The notes beneath the pieces were generated by a model. The model was not told the origin of the DNA, did not search any database, and was given only the letters and a program-made list of their open reading frames with translations. 64,000 nucleotides of DNA from positions 732,001 through 796,000 of the forward strand of contig NZ_AP023212.1 of assembly GCF_016593255.1 (NCBI RefSeq). The letters run 5' to 3'. The stretch is from Hydrogenimonas urashimensis (lineage in GTDB: Bacteria; Campylobacterota; Campylobacteria; Campylobacterales; Hydrogenimonadaceae). The translations under genes and the position numbers were made by a program. Below are positions 51,423 through 62,697 of the stretch, one piece after another (the stretch's first letter is position 1; the number at the start of each line of letters is the position of its first letter).

Positions 51423-52181
51423 TCATTTCAAAAAAAATTGCCACTCGTTGATTTTTTTCCTGAGTGTATTGCGGTTCAGTCCAAAGACCTGCGACATTTT
51501 AAGCTGGCTTTTGTAGCGTTTGAAACCGGCACGGATTAGAGGAACTTCGTAAAGATAGAGCATCTTTCGGTAGATCTCCTCTTGCGATTCCATATGCTTC
51601 GAGAGGAACTTTTCGGTCATATCCATAAGCTCCTGCTCTTGGATACGGGAAGCGATATACTGCAGCATGATCGATTTTCTGAGTGAGAAAGCGTTCTGCG
51701 AGACATCGAGACGCTCCCTGTCGATCTCGAAGCTCTCCATCCCCTTTTCTCCGAAAAACTGTGCCATTTCCGAGCGGAACTTCTCCAGCAGGGGAGGAAT
51801 GTCCTCCGGCCGCTCTTTCAGGGGAGGCAGCACGATGCGAACACTGAAAGATGCGCCGATGGAATCTTCCATTCCGCCGTCGGCGATGGCGACAATATGC
51901 CCGCCATGCTTTCTAAGCGACTGGAAGAGTTTCGGATAGTGTTCGACCGCTTCGAAACGGTCGATGATGAGCTGCGGGTTTTTTTCGATCCGTTGAAAAA
52001 GATCGGGATCGTCTCCGTGCAGAAGCACCGCATCCGGCATGATCAGTCTGGCGAGTGTGTGGCGCCCCGTGCCGGGTTCACCACTGATGAGGGTATTGAG
52101 TTTGAGAGATTTGAGAAGGTTGGCGGATTTCAAAGCCTCCTTGAGAGGCTTTGAAACGGCTATGAAATTAGTGGCAGCCAC
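51423..52181 (-). CDS. Fis-type HTH protein with degenerate AAA+ domain
   Basis: A protein of about 252 residues related to sigma54-dependent regulators. The C-terminus is a Fis-type HTH (LKMSQVFGLNRNTLRKKI). The N-terminal part resembles the AAA+ domain, with LNTLISGEPGTGRHTLARLI as Walker A, where the usual Lys is Arg, and FSVRIVLPPLKERPEDIPPL as the sensor-type RLPPLxxRxxDI segment. There is no GAFTGA loop for sigma54 contact, and no receiver domain. The real start is unclear: the best candidate is a GTG at 52181 overlapping the slyD end by 14 bases, as no in-frame ATG is near. It probably binds DNA without activating sigma54. Confidence 0.75.
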   Translation of the reverse strand: MAATNFIAVSKPLKEALKSANLLKSLKLNTLISGEPGTGRHTLARLIMPDAVLLHGDDPDLFQRIEKNPQLIIDRFEAVEHYPKLFQSLRKHGGHIVAIADGGMEDSIGASFSVRIVLPPLKERPEDIPPLLEKFRSEMAQFFGEKGMESFEIDRERLDVSQNAFSLRKSIMLQYIASRIQEQELMDMTEKFLSKHMESQEEIYRKMLYLYEVPLIRAGFKRYKSQLKMSQVFGLNRNTLRKKINEWQFFLK

Positions 52182-52677
52182 CCGCACCACAGCCGCAGCT
52201 ATCGTGACCGGGTTGCTCGACCTGGCCGCTGAGAGATTCGTTGACCGTCGGTTCGCGTACTTCCGAAACCGTGACGGTAAAGAGAAGATCTTTGCCGGCA
52301 AGCGGATGATTGAAGTCGATGGTCACTTCGCTTTCGTCGAAGCTCTTGACCGTGACCTGGACCGTCTGGCCATCTTCGCTCTGTCCGTAGAGTGTCATTC
52401 CCTCCTGCAGTTCGATACCGGCGAACTGCTCGCGCGGCATGGTCTGCACAGCTTCGGGATTGTATTCGCCGTACGCTTCGGCGGCAGGGACGAGAATATC
52501 GGCGTTTTCGCCCGCTTCCATCCCTTTCATCTGACTTTCCAGACCCGGGATGATCTGCTGTTTGCCTGTAATGAACGAAAGCGGTGCCTGACCCATATTG
52601 GAATCGACCACTTCGCCTGTTTTTGCGTCTTTCACTTCGTAATTGAATGAAACGACATTGTTGTCTTCGATTTTCAT
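52168..52677 (-). CDS. slyD: FKBP-type peptidyl-prolyl isomerase, SlyD type
   Basis: SlyD is a prolyl isomerase and chaperone that also binds metals, and in E. coli aids nickel insertion into hydrogenase. The 169-residue protein starts IEDNNVVSFNYEVKDAKTGEV, has FITGKQQIIPGLESQMKGM and ends in a metal-binding tail with GHDSCGCGAGGCH. The IF insert is present. The position next to cpoB/pal and fabD is that of C. jejuni Cj0115. GAAGGAG lies before the ATG. Confidence 0.95.
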   Translation of the reverse strand: MKIEDNNVVSFNYEVKDAKTGEVVDSNMGQAPLSFITGKQQIIPGLESQMKGMEAGENADILVPAAEAYGEYNPEAVQTMPREQFAGIELQEGMTLYGQSEDGQTVQVTVKSFDESEVTIDFNHPLAGKDLLFTVTVSEVREPTVNESLSGQVEQPGHDSCGCGAGGCH

Positions 52678-52701
52678 CTAATAGTTCTCCTTCAAAAAGT
52701 T

Positions 52702-52719
52702 GGGTATATTAACACACCC
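52702..52719. promoter_or_regulatory. Near-perfect 18-bp palindrome before slyD
   Basis: GGGTATATTAACACACCC is symmetrical apart from two pairs and lies 25-42 bases before the slyD ATG, over the AT-rich TTAATATA that would serve as its -10 box. A repressor operator is possible. Confidence 0.35.
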
Positions 52720-52781
52720 TATGTTTAGATACTCTTAAGTTATAAGATTACGATACCAAGTATCCTCTATCCTTCCGAATC

Positions 52782-52797
52782 CTTCGAAATTTCGAAG
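52782..52797. repeat. Perfect 16-bp palindrome after cpoB
   Basis: CTTCGAAATTTCGAAG lies 18 bases after the cpoB stop. It could be a weak transcript end for the Tol-Pal operon, but has no U-run. Confidence 0.35.
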
Positions 52798-52814
52798 CTG
52801 AAAACAATCGGGGA

Positions 52815-53684
52815 CTATTTCAGTTTCGAAAGATTTTTTCCGGCGATTTTGGCCGATTTGCTGTCGGGATAGAGTTGAATGAGCGAATCATAGAACTGTT
52901 TAGCCTGCTTCTTCTCTCCGAGTCGTTCAAACGATACCGCCGTATGAAGCAGAAGTGTCGGCATGAAGCTGCTCTTGTCATAAAGCGAGGCACTCTTTTT
53001 ATAGTAGGCGATCGCGTCTTTGTAGCGTCCTTCCCGGTAAGCGATCTCTCCCAGGTAGTAGTTGGATGTCGCCGGTTTGTAATGGTTTTTGATCAGATGG
53101 GAAAAATAGATCTTGGCATCGCTGTATCTCTTTTTGGAAAAGAGTTTTTTCGCTTCGACAAAGATATCGGCATTCGCCCTGCCACTTAGATCCCCTTTTT
53201 TCATGAAGGATTCGTAGGAGTTCTTGAATGCAAGAAAGGCCGACTCCAGTTTGTCGAAACGCTCCTTGTCCACATACTTCTCGTTGATCGAGTCGATCAT
53301 CGCCCCCAGCTCCTGCAGCACTTTTCGGATCTGTTCGAAATTCTCTTCCTGCGTCAGCACGAGCTGATCGACGGTCCGGTTCAGATCGTCGATCTTCTCC
53401 ACCGCCTTGTCGTAGGAGCGTATCTTGTCGTTGAGCCCTTCGATGATACTCTGAAGACCGTCGATGCGTTCCCTGTTCTCCCGGACGATCGCCTGCTGCT
53501 TGAGAAGGCTCTTCTGGAGCGCTTCGATCGCCTGCTTGTTTTTGAGAATATGTTTCTCTTCTTCACTCAGGCCGTAGGGATTGGGACTGTCGAGATTGCC
53601 GGCACCGAAAGCGGAGGGCTCTTCGGGGGCCGCCGCGAAAACGGCCGCCGCCAGCACAATAGCTGTAAAAAGGTGTTTCATCAA
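52815..53684 (-). CDS. cpoB: Tol-Pal system protein CpoB/YbgF
   Basis: CpoB links Tol-Pal-driven outer membrane constriction with peptidoglycan synthesis. The 289-residue protein has a signal peptide (HLFTAIVLAAAVFAAAP), an N-terminal trimeric coiled coil (about residues 40-140), and three TPR units (AKKLFSKKRYSDAKIYFSHL; YLGEIAYREGRYKDAIAYY; LLLHTAVSFERLGEKKQAKQ). The last TPR pattern and position after pal define it. It is the final gene of the atp-tol-pal unit. Confidence 0.9.
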   Translation of the reverse strand: MMKHLFTAIVLAAAVFAAAPEEPSAFGAGNLDSPNPYGLSEEEKHILKNKQAIEALQKSLLKQQAIVRENRERIDGLQSIIEGLNDKIRSYDKAVEKIDDLNRTVDQLVLTQEENFEQIRKVLQELGAMIDSINEKYVDKERFDKLESAFLAFKNSYESFMKKGDLSGRANADIFVEAKKLFSKKRYSDAKIYFSHLIKNHYKPATSNYYLGEIAYREGRYKDAIAYYKKSASLYDKSSFMPTLLLHTAVSFERLGEKKQAKQFYDSLIQLYPDSKSAKIAGKNLSKLK

Positions 53685-53688
53685 TCAA

Positions 53689-54237
53689 TCAGGGGAGGAG
53701 TTTGAATTCGACACGTCTGTTCTTGGCCCAGCACTCTTTGGTGTGCTCGGTACAGACAGGGTTGCTTTCGCCGTAGCTGACCATCACCATGCGACTTTCG
53801 TCGATACCTTTGACGCTCAACGCGTCGCGAACGCTTTTGGCCCGCTTGAGCCCAAGGGCGTAGTTGTATTCATCGGTTCCCCACTCGTCACAGTTTCCTT
53901 CGATTTTGATCGTCAGGTCTTTCGCATCCTCCGACGTGAAAAGCCTGGCATCTTCGTCGACTCTCGGCTCCTGGTCGGGCCGGATGTTGAATTTGTCGAA
54001 GTCGAAGTAGATTTTCTTCGCGCTCGCCTCGATTTCACGGATTTTGGCCATCCGCGCATCTTCGCTCATGATATTGCTGCTCTCGGTGCTGCCCTGGATC
54101 GTATCCAGACCGGTGTCGGCACTTTTGGCCTCCTGGCCCGCTGTCTGCTGCGTCATATCGACTTCCGGCTCCTTCTGCGAACAGCCGCTCATCAGCATCG
54201 CCGCAGCCACAACGGCCATAAACAAACTCTTTTTCAT
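53689..54237 (-). CDS. pal: Peptidoglycan-associated lipoprotein
   Basis: Pal is an outer membrane lipoprotein that binds peptidoglycan. The 182-residue protein has a signal with lipobox LMSGC (Cys at about residue 18) and a C-terminal OmpA-like domain (KIYFDFDKFNIRPDQEPRV; LTIKIEGNCDEWGTDEYNYA; LGLKRAKSVRDAL). C. jejuni Omp18 is the counterpart. The ATG at 54237 has AAGGAG upstream; longer in-frame sequence overlaps tolB. The last segment before the C-terminus, TEHTKECWAKNRRVEF, is the typical end. Confidence 0.95.
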   Translation of the reverse strand: MKKSLFMAVVAAAMLMSGCSQKEPEVDMTQQTAGQEAKSADTGLDTIQGSTESSNIMSEDARMAKIREIEASAKKIYFDFDKFNIRPDQEPRVDEDARLFTSEDAKDLTIKIEGNCDEWGTDEYNYALGLKRAKSVRDALSVKGIDESRMVMVSYGESNPVCTEHTKECWAKNRRVEFKLLP

Positions 54238-54349
54238 CGCTCTCTCCTTCAAAGTTTTACGGATTTTATCATAAAGTTGTTGGTATCTTTTTGAAAAATC
54301 CATCCATTCATGTTGATTTACCCACAGGCAGTTCGGTTCGCAACAGGCT

Positions 54350-55600
54350 TCACCAGTCGATCGACTGGATCTTCCTGCCTTTGAGAGGGAAAAGATACCC
54401 TTCGTTGTAGTTGAGTCGGATGATGCCGATGGCGCTTTGTGACGCATAGTGTTTCAGATAGATGACACTCTCGCCGTCGTCCGAGAATTTCGGGAACTGA
54501 TTGACACCGCTTGCGGTGAGGCGCCTGATGTAGTCGGTCTGTGTCGAGATGAGATAGAGGTTGAAGGTATTGGAACTGAAAGCGTTGTCCGTTTCGCGGC
54601 TGCTGTAGACAATATATTTTCCGTGGGCGCTGCACGCGTTGTTGTTTCTGCCGTGAAACACCATCTGCTGCACCCCGCGGCTTCCGATTTTCGAGGCGAA
54701 GATATTGGGATAACCGAGCCGGTCCGAAACGAATACGATCCGTTTCTCCCCGTCGATGTACTGGGCCGACACATCGATGCCGGAGTAGAATGTCAGCCGC
54801 TCTTTCATACCGGTATCAAGATGGTACTGGTAGATGTCCGGTTGCCCGCCGGGCGCCATCGTCAGCAGAAGTCTTTTGCCGTCCCTGCTGACATCGGAAC
54901 AGACCAGCATGCCGTCGGATGTGGCGACTTTTCGCTCCTCGCCAGTATAGATGTTGTAGTAGTAAAGCACCGGGCGCCGTCCCAGTTTGGTGAAGTATAT
55001 CCCCTTCTGCCCACGGTCGGCCCATTTGGGAAAGATATTGAGTCCGCCACTCACAAGCCGTTTTCTGTAGGTCAGGGTATAGTCGGCAATAACGATATCG
55101 GCACGCTTTGGTTTGACATATTCGGAAAAGACGACATACCGCTTCATCCATCGCACGCTCGGCATCTTCAGGAAATCGTTGAAATCAATCACCGCCTCAT
55201 GGATCAAAAAAGGGTATCTGGCACGGTTGGCGACCCGGTAGCTTCTTTCGTAAAAGGCGCGCCCGGAGGGAAGTTCGAAAGCTCTGACGTCCATATAGAG
55301 TCTCTGCTGGTCGCCCTCCCTGAAACGGTAGCGCAGAAGATAGTTGTAGGATTTCAGCATCGGATCGATCATCGCGTCGTACTCCGCCCTGTGATAGGTG
55401 TCCTCCACCTTGAAATGGGCCGTCACTTTCAAATCGCCCATGACGAGCCGGAAAAATTTCTGACGTGTCATCTCCGTTCCGAACACGGAGGCGTCCTGTA
55501 TGACGATCGACGGCCGGTTGTCCGCCGACTTGACGATCTCAAGCGTCGCATCGGAAGCGTAGAGGAAGATCCCCAGCAACATCATCACAACTATTCTCAC
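54350..55600 (-). CDS. tolB: Tol-Pal system protein TolB
   Basis: TolB is a periplasmic protein that moves between Pal and the Tol inner-membrane complex. The 416-residue protein has an N-terminal signal (MRIVVMMLLGIFLYAS), a short N-terminal domain and a six-bladed beta-propeller with the repeated D-x-x-P-x-x-S/F-x-D-G pattern, seen as VSRDGKRLLLTMAPGGQPDIY and VNQFPKFSDDGESVIYL. It lies between the TonB/TolA-type gene and pal in the expected order. Confidence 0.95.
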   Translation of the reverse strand: MRIVVMMLLGIFLYASDATLEIVKSADNRPSIVIQDASVFGTEMTRQKFFRLVMGDLKVTAHFKVEDTYHRAEYDAMIDPMLKSYNYLLRYRFREGDQQRLYMDVRAFELPSGRAFYERSYRVANRARYPFLIHEAVIDFNDFLKMPSVRWMKRYVVFSEYVKPKRADIVIADYTLTYRKRLVSGGLNIFPKWADRGQKGIYFTKLGRRPVLYYYNIYTGEERKVATSDGMLVCSDVSRDGKRLLLTMAPGGQPDIYQYHLDTGMKERLTFYSGIDVSAQYIDGEKRIVFVSDRLGYPNIFASKIGSRGVQQMVFHGRNNNACSAHGKYIVYSSRETDNAFSSNTFNLYLISTQTDYIRRLTASGVNQFPKFSDDGESVIYLKHYASQSAIGIIRLNYNEGYLFPLKGRKIQSIDW

Positions 55601-55602
55601 AC

Positions 55603-56367
55603 CTACTCCTTCGCTTTGAATTCCACATCGATCACGAGTCGTTTGTTCCGTTTGTGGGACGGGAATCTCTTCTGTTTGAGTTGTTCGAGGTATTCTATCA
55701 GGCTCTGATTGAAACCTTGATTATCCGACGGGTATAGCAGCGTATAGTCAAACTTGCCGTCAGGTTCGATGAGCAGCCGTACCGTCGCGGCCGATCCGGC
55801 ATAGATCGCTTCGGGCTGCCAGGAGCCGTAGAGGATTTCGTAGAGTTTGGACATGTAGGCGTCCACCTCGCCCTGCCCGGAAGCCTTGGAGGTCATCCGG
55901 ATCGAAGGTTTGCTCAGATTGATATCCCTGATCAGCTGCTGCGCCTTTTTCTGTTCCCGTTTCTCTTCTTTGGAGGCGGCCTTGTATTTGATTTTCGGGG
56001 CATTAGCCAGACGTGCCGCCCGCGTCTGTTCCGTGGGCTCTTTGATCTTTACCCCTTTAAACAGGGATGCGATCGCTTTGGGCTTCGGTTTGGCCGGGTG
56101 CTTGGCCGTCGCCGAACTCTTTTTCGCGACGGCGGGAATTTCGGATTTTTGCTTCTCTTTCTGCTCCTTTTTTGCCACCGGTTTCGGTTTCGTCCTGACA
56201 GGAAGCGCCTGTGTCAGGGATATTTCGATCGACTGGGTCGATTTGGGAACGTACCGCTTCGAGCGCTTGTAGTCGTTGAAGAAAAGGATCAACAGAAGAA
56301 TCAGAAGCAGATAGAAGAGGAATGCGGCGACACCGCCCGTGAAGAAAAAGAGGCCCTTTTTATCCAT
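55603..56367 (-). CDS. TonB/TolA-type energy-transducing protein
   Basis: A 254-residue protein with an N-terminal membrane helix (about residues 8-30), a Lys/Pro/Ala-rich periplasmic rod, and a C-terminal TonB/TolA domain (GSWQPEAIYAGSAATVRLLI; SLIEYLEQLKQKRFPSHK). In this operon it should play the TolA role, joining the ExbB/ExbD (TolQ/R) motor to TolB/Pal. The family cannot be split into TonB or TolA by sequence here. It overlaps exbD by 8 bases and ends 2 bases before tolB. Confidence 0.88.
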   Translation of the reverse strand: MDKKGLFFFTGGVAAFLFYLLLILLLILFFNDYKRSKRYVPKSTQSIEISLTQALPVRTKPKPVAKKEQKEKQKSEIPAVAKKSSATAKHPAKPKPKAIASLFKGVKIKEPTEQTRAARLANAPKIKYKAASKEEKREQKKAQQLIRDINLSKPSIRMTSKASGQGEVDAYMSKLYEILYGSWQPEAIYAGSAATVRLLIEPDGKFDYTLLYPSDNQGFNQSLIEYLEQLKQKRFPSHKRNKRLVIDVEFKAKE

Positions 56368-56752
56368 TCGTCACCAGTGAGACTTTCGAAAACCCCGCTT
56401 CCTTCACCGTTTTGAGCAGATACATCACATCCCTGTAAGGCAGGCGTTCGTCTGCCCGTATGTAGACAGGAATCGACTTGTCAAGCGATTGCGTTTTGAG
56501 CAGAAAACGGTCGGGGAATGAGATTTTGTCGTACTTCTCTTTCTGAAAATGGATCACGCGGTTTTTGTCCATGCTTATTTCGATCGATTTGATCTTCTGC
56601 AGGGTACGGGTTTTCGATCCCTGCGGGAGAGTGATGTTCTCCTCGTAGATGATCGTGGGTGCCGTAACCATCAGAATGGCCATCAATACCAGCATGATAT
56701 CGACAAGCGGCGTGATGTTCAGGTCGGGTTTCTCATCCCATTCGTATCGCAT
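56360..56752 (-). CDS. ExbD/TolR family protein
   Basis: A 130-residue protein with one membrane helix near residues 12-33. The proton-channel Asp is in PLVDIMLVLMAILMVT (Asp18), and the periplasmic domain ends with IPVYIRADERLPYRDVMYLL. It forms the Tol motor with the ExbB/TolQ protein upstream, which ends 4 bases before it. It functions in proton-driven energy transfer to the outer membrane. Confidence 0.93.
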   Translation of the reverse strand: MRYEWDEKPDLNITPLVDIMLVLMAILMVTAPTIIYEENITLPQGSKTRTLQKIKSIEISMDKNRVIHFQKEKYDKISFPDRFLLKTQSLDKSIPVYIRADERLPYRDVMYLLKTVKEAGFSKVSLVTNG

Positions 56753-56756
56753 GGTC

Positions 56757-57332
56757 CTATGTGTCTCTTTTCTGAGCCAGCAGCATGTCGATCTGCATCG
56801 CGATGAGTGTCGTCAGATCGTAGGCTTTTCGCTTGAGCAGTAGATGGAAACTGTAGGCGAATACGGCAACGAAAATGCCGGCGGCCGTGGCGACGAGTGC
56901 CTCGCTGATGGCAGGCGCCACGACGCTAAGAGTCGCACTCTTTTGTGTACCCAGACCCGCGAATGCCTCGAGGATGGAGATGACGGTGCCAAAAAGCCCT
57001 ATAAACGGCGACGTGCTCGCAATCATGGAGAGGAGCGTCAGGCCTTTCGTCGCCTCCTTGGTCGCGGCATATTCGCACATTTCGAGCATTCTCGCATTGA
57101 CGGCGGGAGAGCGTTTGAGACAACTTTTCAGAACCGATTGGTGCGTGACTGTCGTCGCGCCCATGTGCATCTGTTCCATCGAATCTTTCTCTTTCGAGAG
57201 CCAGCGGGAAAGTGTGAGATAACGGTAGACGTAGGTCCAGATGGTCAGGAAAAGATAGAAGGAGAGCAGGCCCAGCACCGCAATGGTGATGGAGCTGCTT
57301 CGGTCGATATAACCGACGATGATGTCGATCAT
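56757..57332 (-). CDS. ExbB/TolQ family proton channel protein
   Basis: A 191-residue membrane protein with three helices, the first at residues 16-36 and two at about 95-115 and 145-165, in the MotA/TolQ/ExbB pattern (TLLSMIASTSPFIGLFGTVI; ISEALVATAAGIFVAVFAYS). The Thr lining the channel is in SEALVATAAG. It directly follows atpC by 3 bases, joining the ATP synthase and Tol-Pal genes in one transcription unit, an arrangement also found in C. jejuni. Confidence 0.93.
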   Translation of the reverse strand: MIDIIVGYIDRSSSITIAVLGLLSFYLFLTIWTYVYRYLTLSRWLSKEKDSMEQMHMGATTVTHQSVLKSCLKRSPAVNARMLEMCEYAATKEATKGLTLLSMIASTSPFIGLFGTVISILEAFAGLGTQKSATLSVVAPAISEALVATAAGIFVAVFAYSFHLLLKRKAYDLTTLIAMQIDMLLAQKRDT

Positions 57333-57335
57333 GGG

Positions 57336-57728
57336 TTAAAATCTTGTTTTGGCGGCGGTTTCTACTTTTGCCTCGACATTGGCGATGGCGAAGTCGGAGT
57401 TGCTGGCTCTCTTGATAAGCTCTTTCGCCTCTTTGATCGCTTTGGCCATGTCGCTCTCCGTTTCGCCGATGATCGGAACGGCCCCTTCGACGACGACGAG
57501 TGTCTTGTTCTCGTCGACTTTGACGTAGCCGGAGTCGATGACGATGGAATCGACGGTTCCATCCTCTTTTTCGATCTCGATGATACCCGCTTCAAGAAGG
57601 GAAACGAGAGAGGCGTGTTCGGGAAGAACGCCGAACTCCCCTTCCGCTCCCGGGAAAGTGGCAGATTTCACATTGCCGCTGAAAATCTGCCCATGCGGTG
57701 TCACGATTTCAAGTTTCATTGTATCCAT
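57336..57728 (-). CDS. atpC: ATP synthase epsilon subunit
   Basis: AtpC couples and regulates the F1 motor. The 130-residue protein has the N-terminal beta barrel (KLEIVTPHGQIFSGNVKSATF; GEFGVLPEHASLVSLLEAG) and a C-terminal helical tail. The start at 57728 has AAGGAT 5 bases before it; an internal ATG three codons later is possible. It is the last ATP synthase gene. Confidence 0.95.
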   Translation of the reverse strand: MDTMKLEIVTPHGQIFSGNVKSATFPGAEGEFGVLPEHASLVSLLEAGIIEIEKEDGTVDSIVIDSGYVKVDENKTLVVVEGAVPIIGETESDMAKAIKEAKELIKRASNSDFAIANVEAKVETAAKTRF

Positions 57729-57777
57729 GGTTATCCTTTAGGTCAGGATATGAACTCTCTTGACAGGGTGCTCCCCG

Positions 57778-60083
<2,306 letters not shown>

Positions 60084-60098
60084 TGGTGATCCTTGTGA

Positions 60099-61610
60099 TT
60101 AGGCGCTGAACGAATTTTTGAATTCTTCCAGTGCTTTCTTCATCAACTCTTCGACCTCTTCGTCGATTTTTTTCTTCTCGCGGATCTGCTCGAAGACTTC
60201 CGGGAAGTTGGCTTCCACGAAGGGATAGAGTTCCGCTTCGAATTTCGTGACCGCATTGACCGGAATATCATCGAGATAACCGTTCGCGCCCGCATAGATG
60301 ATCATAATCTGTTTCTCGACCGGCAGCGGGCTGTAGGGAGGCTGTTTCAGTACCTCGACCATCCGTGCACCGCGTTCGAGCTGAGCGCGTGTCGCATCGT
60401 CAAGGTCGCTTGCGAACTGGGCGAACGCCTCGAGTTCACGATACTGTGCAAGGTCAAGCCGCAGTGTACCGGACACCTGCTTCATTCCCTTGATCTGGGC
60501 CGCACCCCCGACGCGGGATACCGAGATGCCTACGTTGATCGCCGGGCGGATACCGCTGTTGAAAAGGTTCGTTTCGAGGAAGATCTGGCCGTCCGTGATC
60601 GAGATGACGTTGGTCGGAATATAGGCCGAAACGTCACCCGCCTGCGTTTCGATGATGGGAAGGGCTGTCAGCGAACCGGCACCCAGCTCGTCACTCAGTT
60701 TGGCCGCACGCTCGAGAAGACGTGAATGGAGATAGAATACGTCACCGGGGAACGCTTCGCGTCCCGGAGGTCGGCGGAGAATCAGCGACATTTCACGGTA
60801 AGCGACGGCGTGCTTGCTCAGGTCGTCGTAGATGATCAGCGCATGCTGTCCGTTGTCCCGGAAATATTCACCCATCGTGACGCCGGCGTAAGGGGCAAGG
60901 AACTGGAGTGCGGCCGATTCGGACGCACCGGCGTTGACGACGATCGTGTAGTCCATCGCGCCGTGCTCTTCCAGTTTCCTCACGATAGAGGCGACTGTCG
61001 ACTGCTTCTGTCCGATGGCGACATAGATACAGACGACATCCTGTCCCTTCTGGCTGATGATGGAGTCGATGGCGACAGTGGTCTTACCGGTCTGGCGGTC
61101 ACCGATGATCAGTTCCCGCTGTCCCCGTCCGATCGGAACCAGAGCGTCGATCGCCTTGATACCTGTCTGCAGCGGTTCATGGACAGATTTACGGGCCATG
61201 ATGCCGGGGGCTTTCTCTTCAACGAAACGATACTCTTTCGCTTCGATCGGTCCCTTGCCGTCGATCGGCTCGCCCAGCGCGTTGACGACACGACCGACGA
61301 TCTCTTTGCCTACGGGCACTTTGAGAAGCTGTCCGAGCCGTTTGACGCTCATTCCCTCACGAATGTTCAGCCCCTTGCCGAGAATGACGATACCGACGCT
61401 CGCCTCCTCGAGGTTGAGGACCATGCCCCGCTCGCCGTCCTCGAATTCGACCATTTCGCCGGCCATCACGTTGTTCAGGCCGAATACCTGCGCAATTCCG
61501 TCAGCGACGCTGACCACTTTTCCCGTTTCATCGATATCGACGCTCAACTCAAAATTTTCGATACGCTCTTTGATAATCGAGCTGATTTCATCTGCTTGAA
61601 GTTTTGACAC
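60099..61610 (-). CDS. atpA: ATP synthase alpha subunit
   Basis: AtpA forms the non-catalytic nucleotide sites of F1. The 503-residue protein has Walker [19 protein letters not shown] at about residue 170, [20 protein letters not shown], and the alpha signature [17 protein letters not shown]. The N-terminus ([20 protein letters not shown]) is the usual one. atpH precedes it by 21 bases. Confidence 0.98.
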   Translation of the reverse strand: MSKLQADEISSIIKERIENFELSVDIDETGKVVSVADGIAQVFGLNNVMAGEMVEFEDGERGMVLNLEEASVGIVILGKGLNIREGMSVKRLGQLLKVPVGKEIVGRVVNALGEPIDGKGPIEAKEYRFVEEKAPGIMARKSVHEPLQTGIKAIDALVPIGRGQRELIIGDRQTGKTTVAIDSIISQKGQDVVCIYVAIGQKQSTVASIVRKLEEHGAMDYTIVVNAGASESAALQFLAPYAGVTMGEYFRDNGQHALIIYDDLSKHAVAYREMSLILRRPPGREAFPGDVFYLHSRLLERAAKLSDELGAGSLTALPIIETQAGDVSAYIPTNVISITDGQIFLETNLFNSGIRPAINVGISVSRVGGAAQIKGMKQVSGTLRLDLAQYRELEAFAQFASDLDDATRAQLERGARMVEVLKQPPYSPLPVEKQIMIIYAGANGYLDDIPVNAVTKFEAELYPFVEANFPEVFEQIREKKKIDEEVEELMKKALEEFKNSFSA

Positions 61611-61631
61611 TACCGATCTCCTTTCTGTGTT

Positions 61632-62165
61632 TTACAATGCTTTCAAAATGTGGTTGATCATGTCGGAGGCGACCCGCTCTTTTGAGAAACTCGCTTCAAG
61701 ACCCAGATCCTCGATCATGACCTTGATTCCGTCACGCTCGCTTTTAACCGGATGCAGAACGACCGTCGCATCCACGTATTTGGAGAGAGATTTCTCCAGC
61801 TCACCGAGCAGCTTCTTGTCGATCGGCTTTTTGCTTTCTACGACACCTTCGTACTTGTTGCTGCGTCGCTGAAGCTCTTTTTGCAGAAGCGTGACGATCT
61901 CGGGAATCAGGCCGAATCGGTTGTGGATGCCGAGTGTTTTGACGAAGTTGACAAGTTTGGCATCGGGCTTCTCTCCCAGAAGAGAGATGATCAACTCTTC
62001 GCGCTGCGCCTTCGAGACTTCCGGCGATACGATCACTTCGGCGAATTTCGGATCTTTGAATGCGCCCGCCACGACAGCGAGCGCTTTTTCCGCTGCGGCG
62101 ATCTTCTTCTCGCCCACTGCTTCGATCAGGGCCTTGACATACTTTTTCGCTACAAGCTGCTCCAT
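61632..62165 (-). CDS. atpH: ATP synthase delta subunit
   Basis: AtpH fixes the F1 head to the peripheral stalk. The 177-residue protein has the typical N-terminal helices (VAKKYVKALIEAVGEKKI) and C-terminal pattern VDATVVLHPVKSERDGIKVMI before VASDMINHIL. It starts directly after the atpF stop. Confidence 0.92.
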   Translation of the reverse strand: MEQLVAKKYVKALIEAVGEKKIAAAEKALAVVAGAFKDPKFAEVIVSPEVSKAQREELIISLLGEKPDAKLVNFVKTLGIHNRFGLIPEIVTLLQKELQRRSNKYEGVVESKKPIDKKLLGELEKSLSKYVDATVVLHPVKSERDGIKVMIEDLGLEASFSKERVASDMINHILKAL

Positions 62166-62687
62166 TTATGCCACCTTTTTCATGATGAGATTAACAAATT
62201 TCTTCTCATCCATGCCGATCGCATCGCCCTTGAAGAGCTCGTCAAGAACCTCCGCGACGGTTTTGCGGACCATCTGCCGTTTCTCGACTTCCATCTTCTC
62301 TTCCTGGAGCTTTTCGAGATTGTGGAGTTCGGCACGAAGCTGCTCATCCAGCTTCTTCGCCAGTAGCTTCGCCTCTTTTTTCGCCGACTCGATGATCTCC
62401 GCCGCCGTCGCTTCCGCCGCCTCGTATTCGGCCTGTGCATCCTCTTTGGCCTTTTTCGTCGCTTTCAGACGCTTCTGAACCTCTTCAAGCTTCGCCGCTA
62501 TTTCGGCGCTGCGTCCGGTGAAAAAGTTTTTCACCGGCTCCGCGACAAAATAGTAGATGATACCGGCAAAAATGATGAAGTTGACCAGACGCGGAACGAA
62601 ATCGGTTTCGTGCTCCGCCGCCTCCCCGCCGGAAGCCAGAACCACCGCAGGAAGAAAAAATGCAGCCATCCATAACAGTTTACGCAC
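62166..62687 (-). CDS. atpF: ATP synthase b subunit
   Basis: A 173-residue stalk protein with a signal-like N-terminal helix (MRKLLWMAAFFLPAVVLASG), a second membrane helix at about residues 32-50 (LVNFIIFAGIIYYFVAEPVK) and a long coiled coil. Two b-type subunits are encoded here, so the peripheral stalk is likely a b/b' heterodimer. The first helix may be cleaved or retained; the sequence does not settle it. atpF' is 10 bases upstream. Confidence 0.9.
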   Translation of the reverse strand: MRKLLWMAAFFLPAVVLASGGEAAEHETDFVPRLVNFIIFAGIIYYFVAEPVKNFFTGRSAEIAAKLEEVQKRLKATKKAKEDAQAEYEAAEATAAEIIESAKKEAKLLAKKLDEQLRAELHNLEKLQEEKMEVEKRQMVRKTVAEVLDELFKGDAIGMDEKKFVNLIMKKVA

Positions 62688-62697
62688 ATTTTCTCCT

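Noticed and set aside
54449-55708. Open frame of 419 codons antisense to tolB
   Set aside because: tolB is complete and in operon order; the antisense frame lacks any domain or ribosome site.
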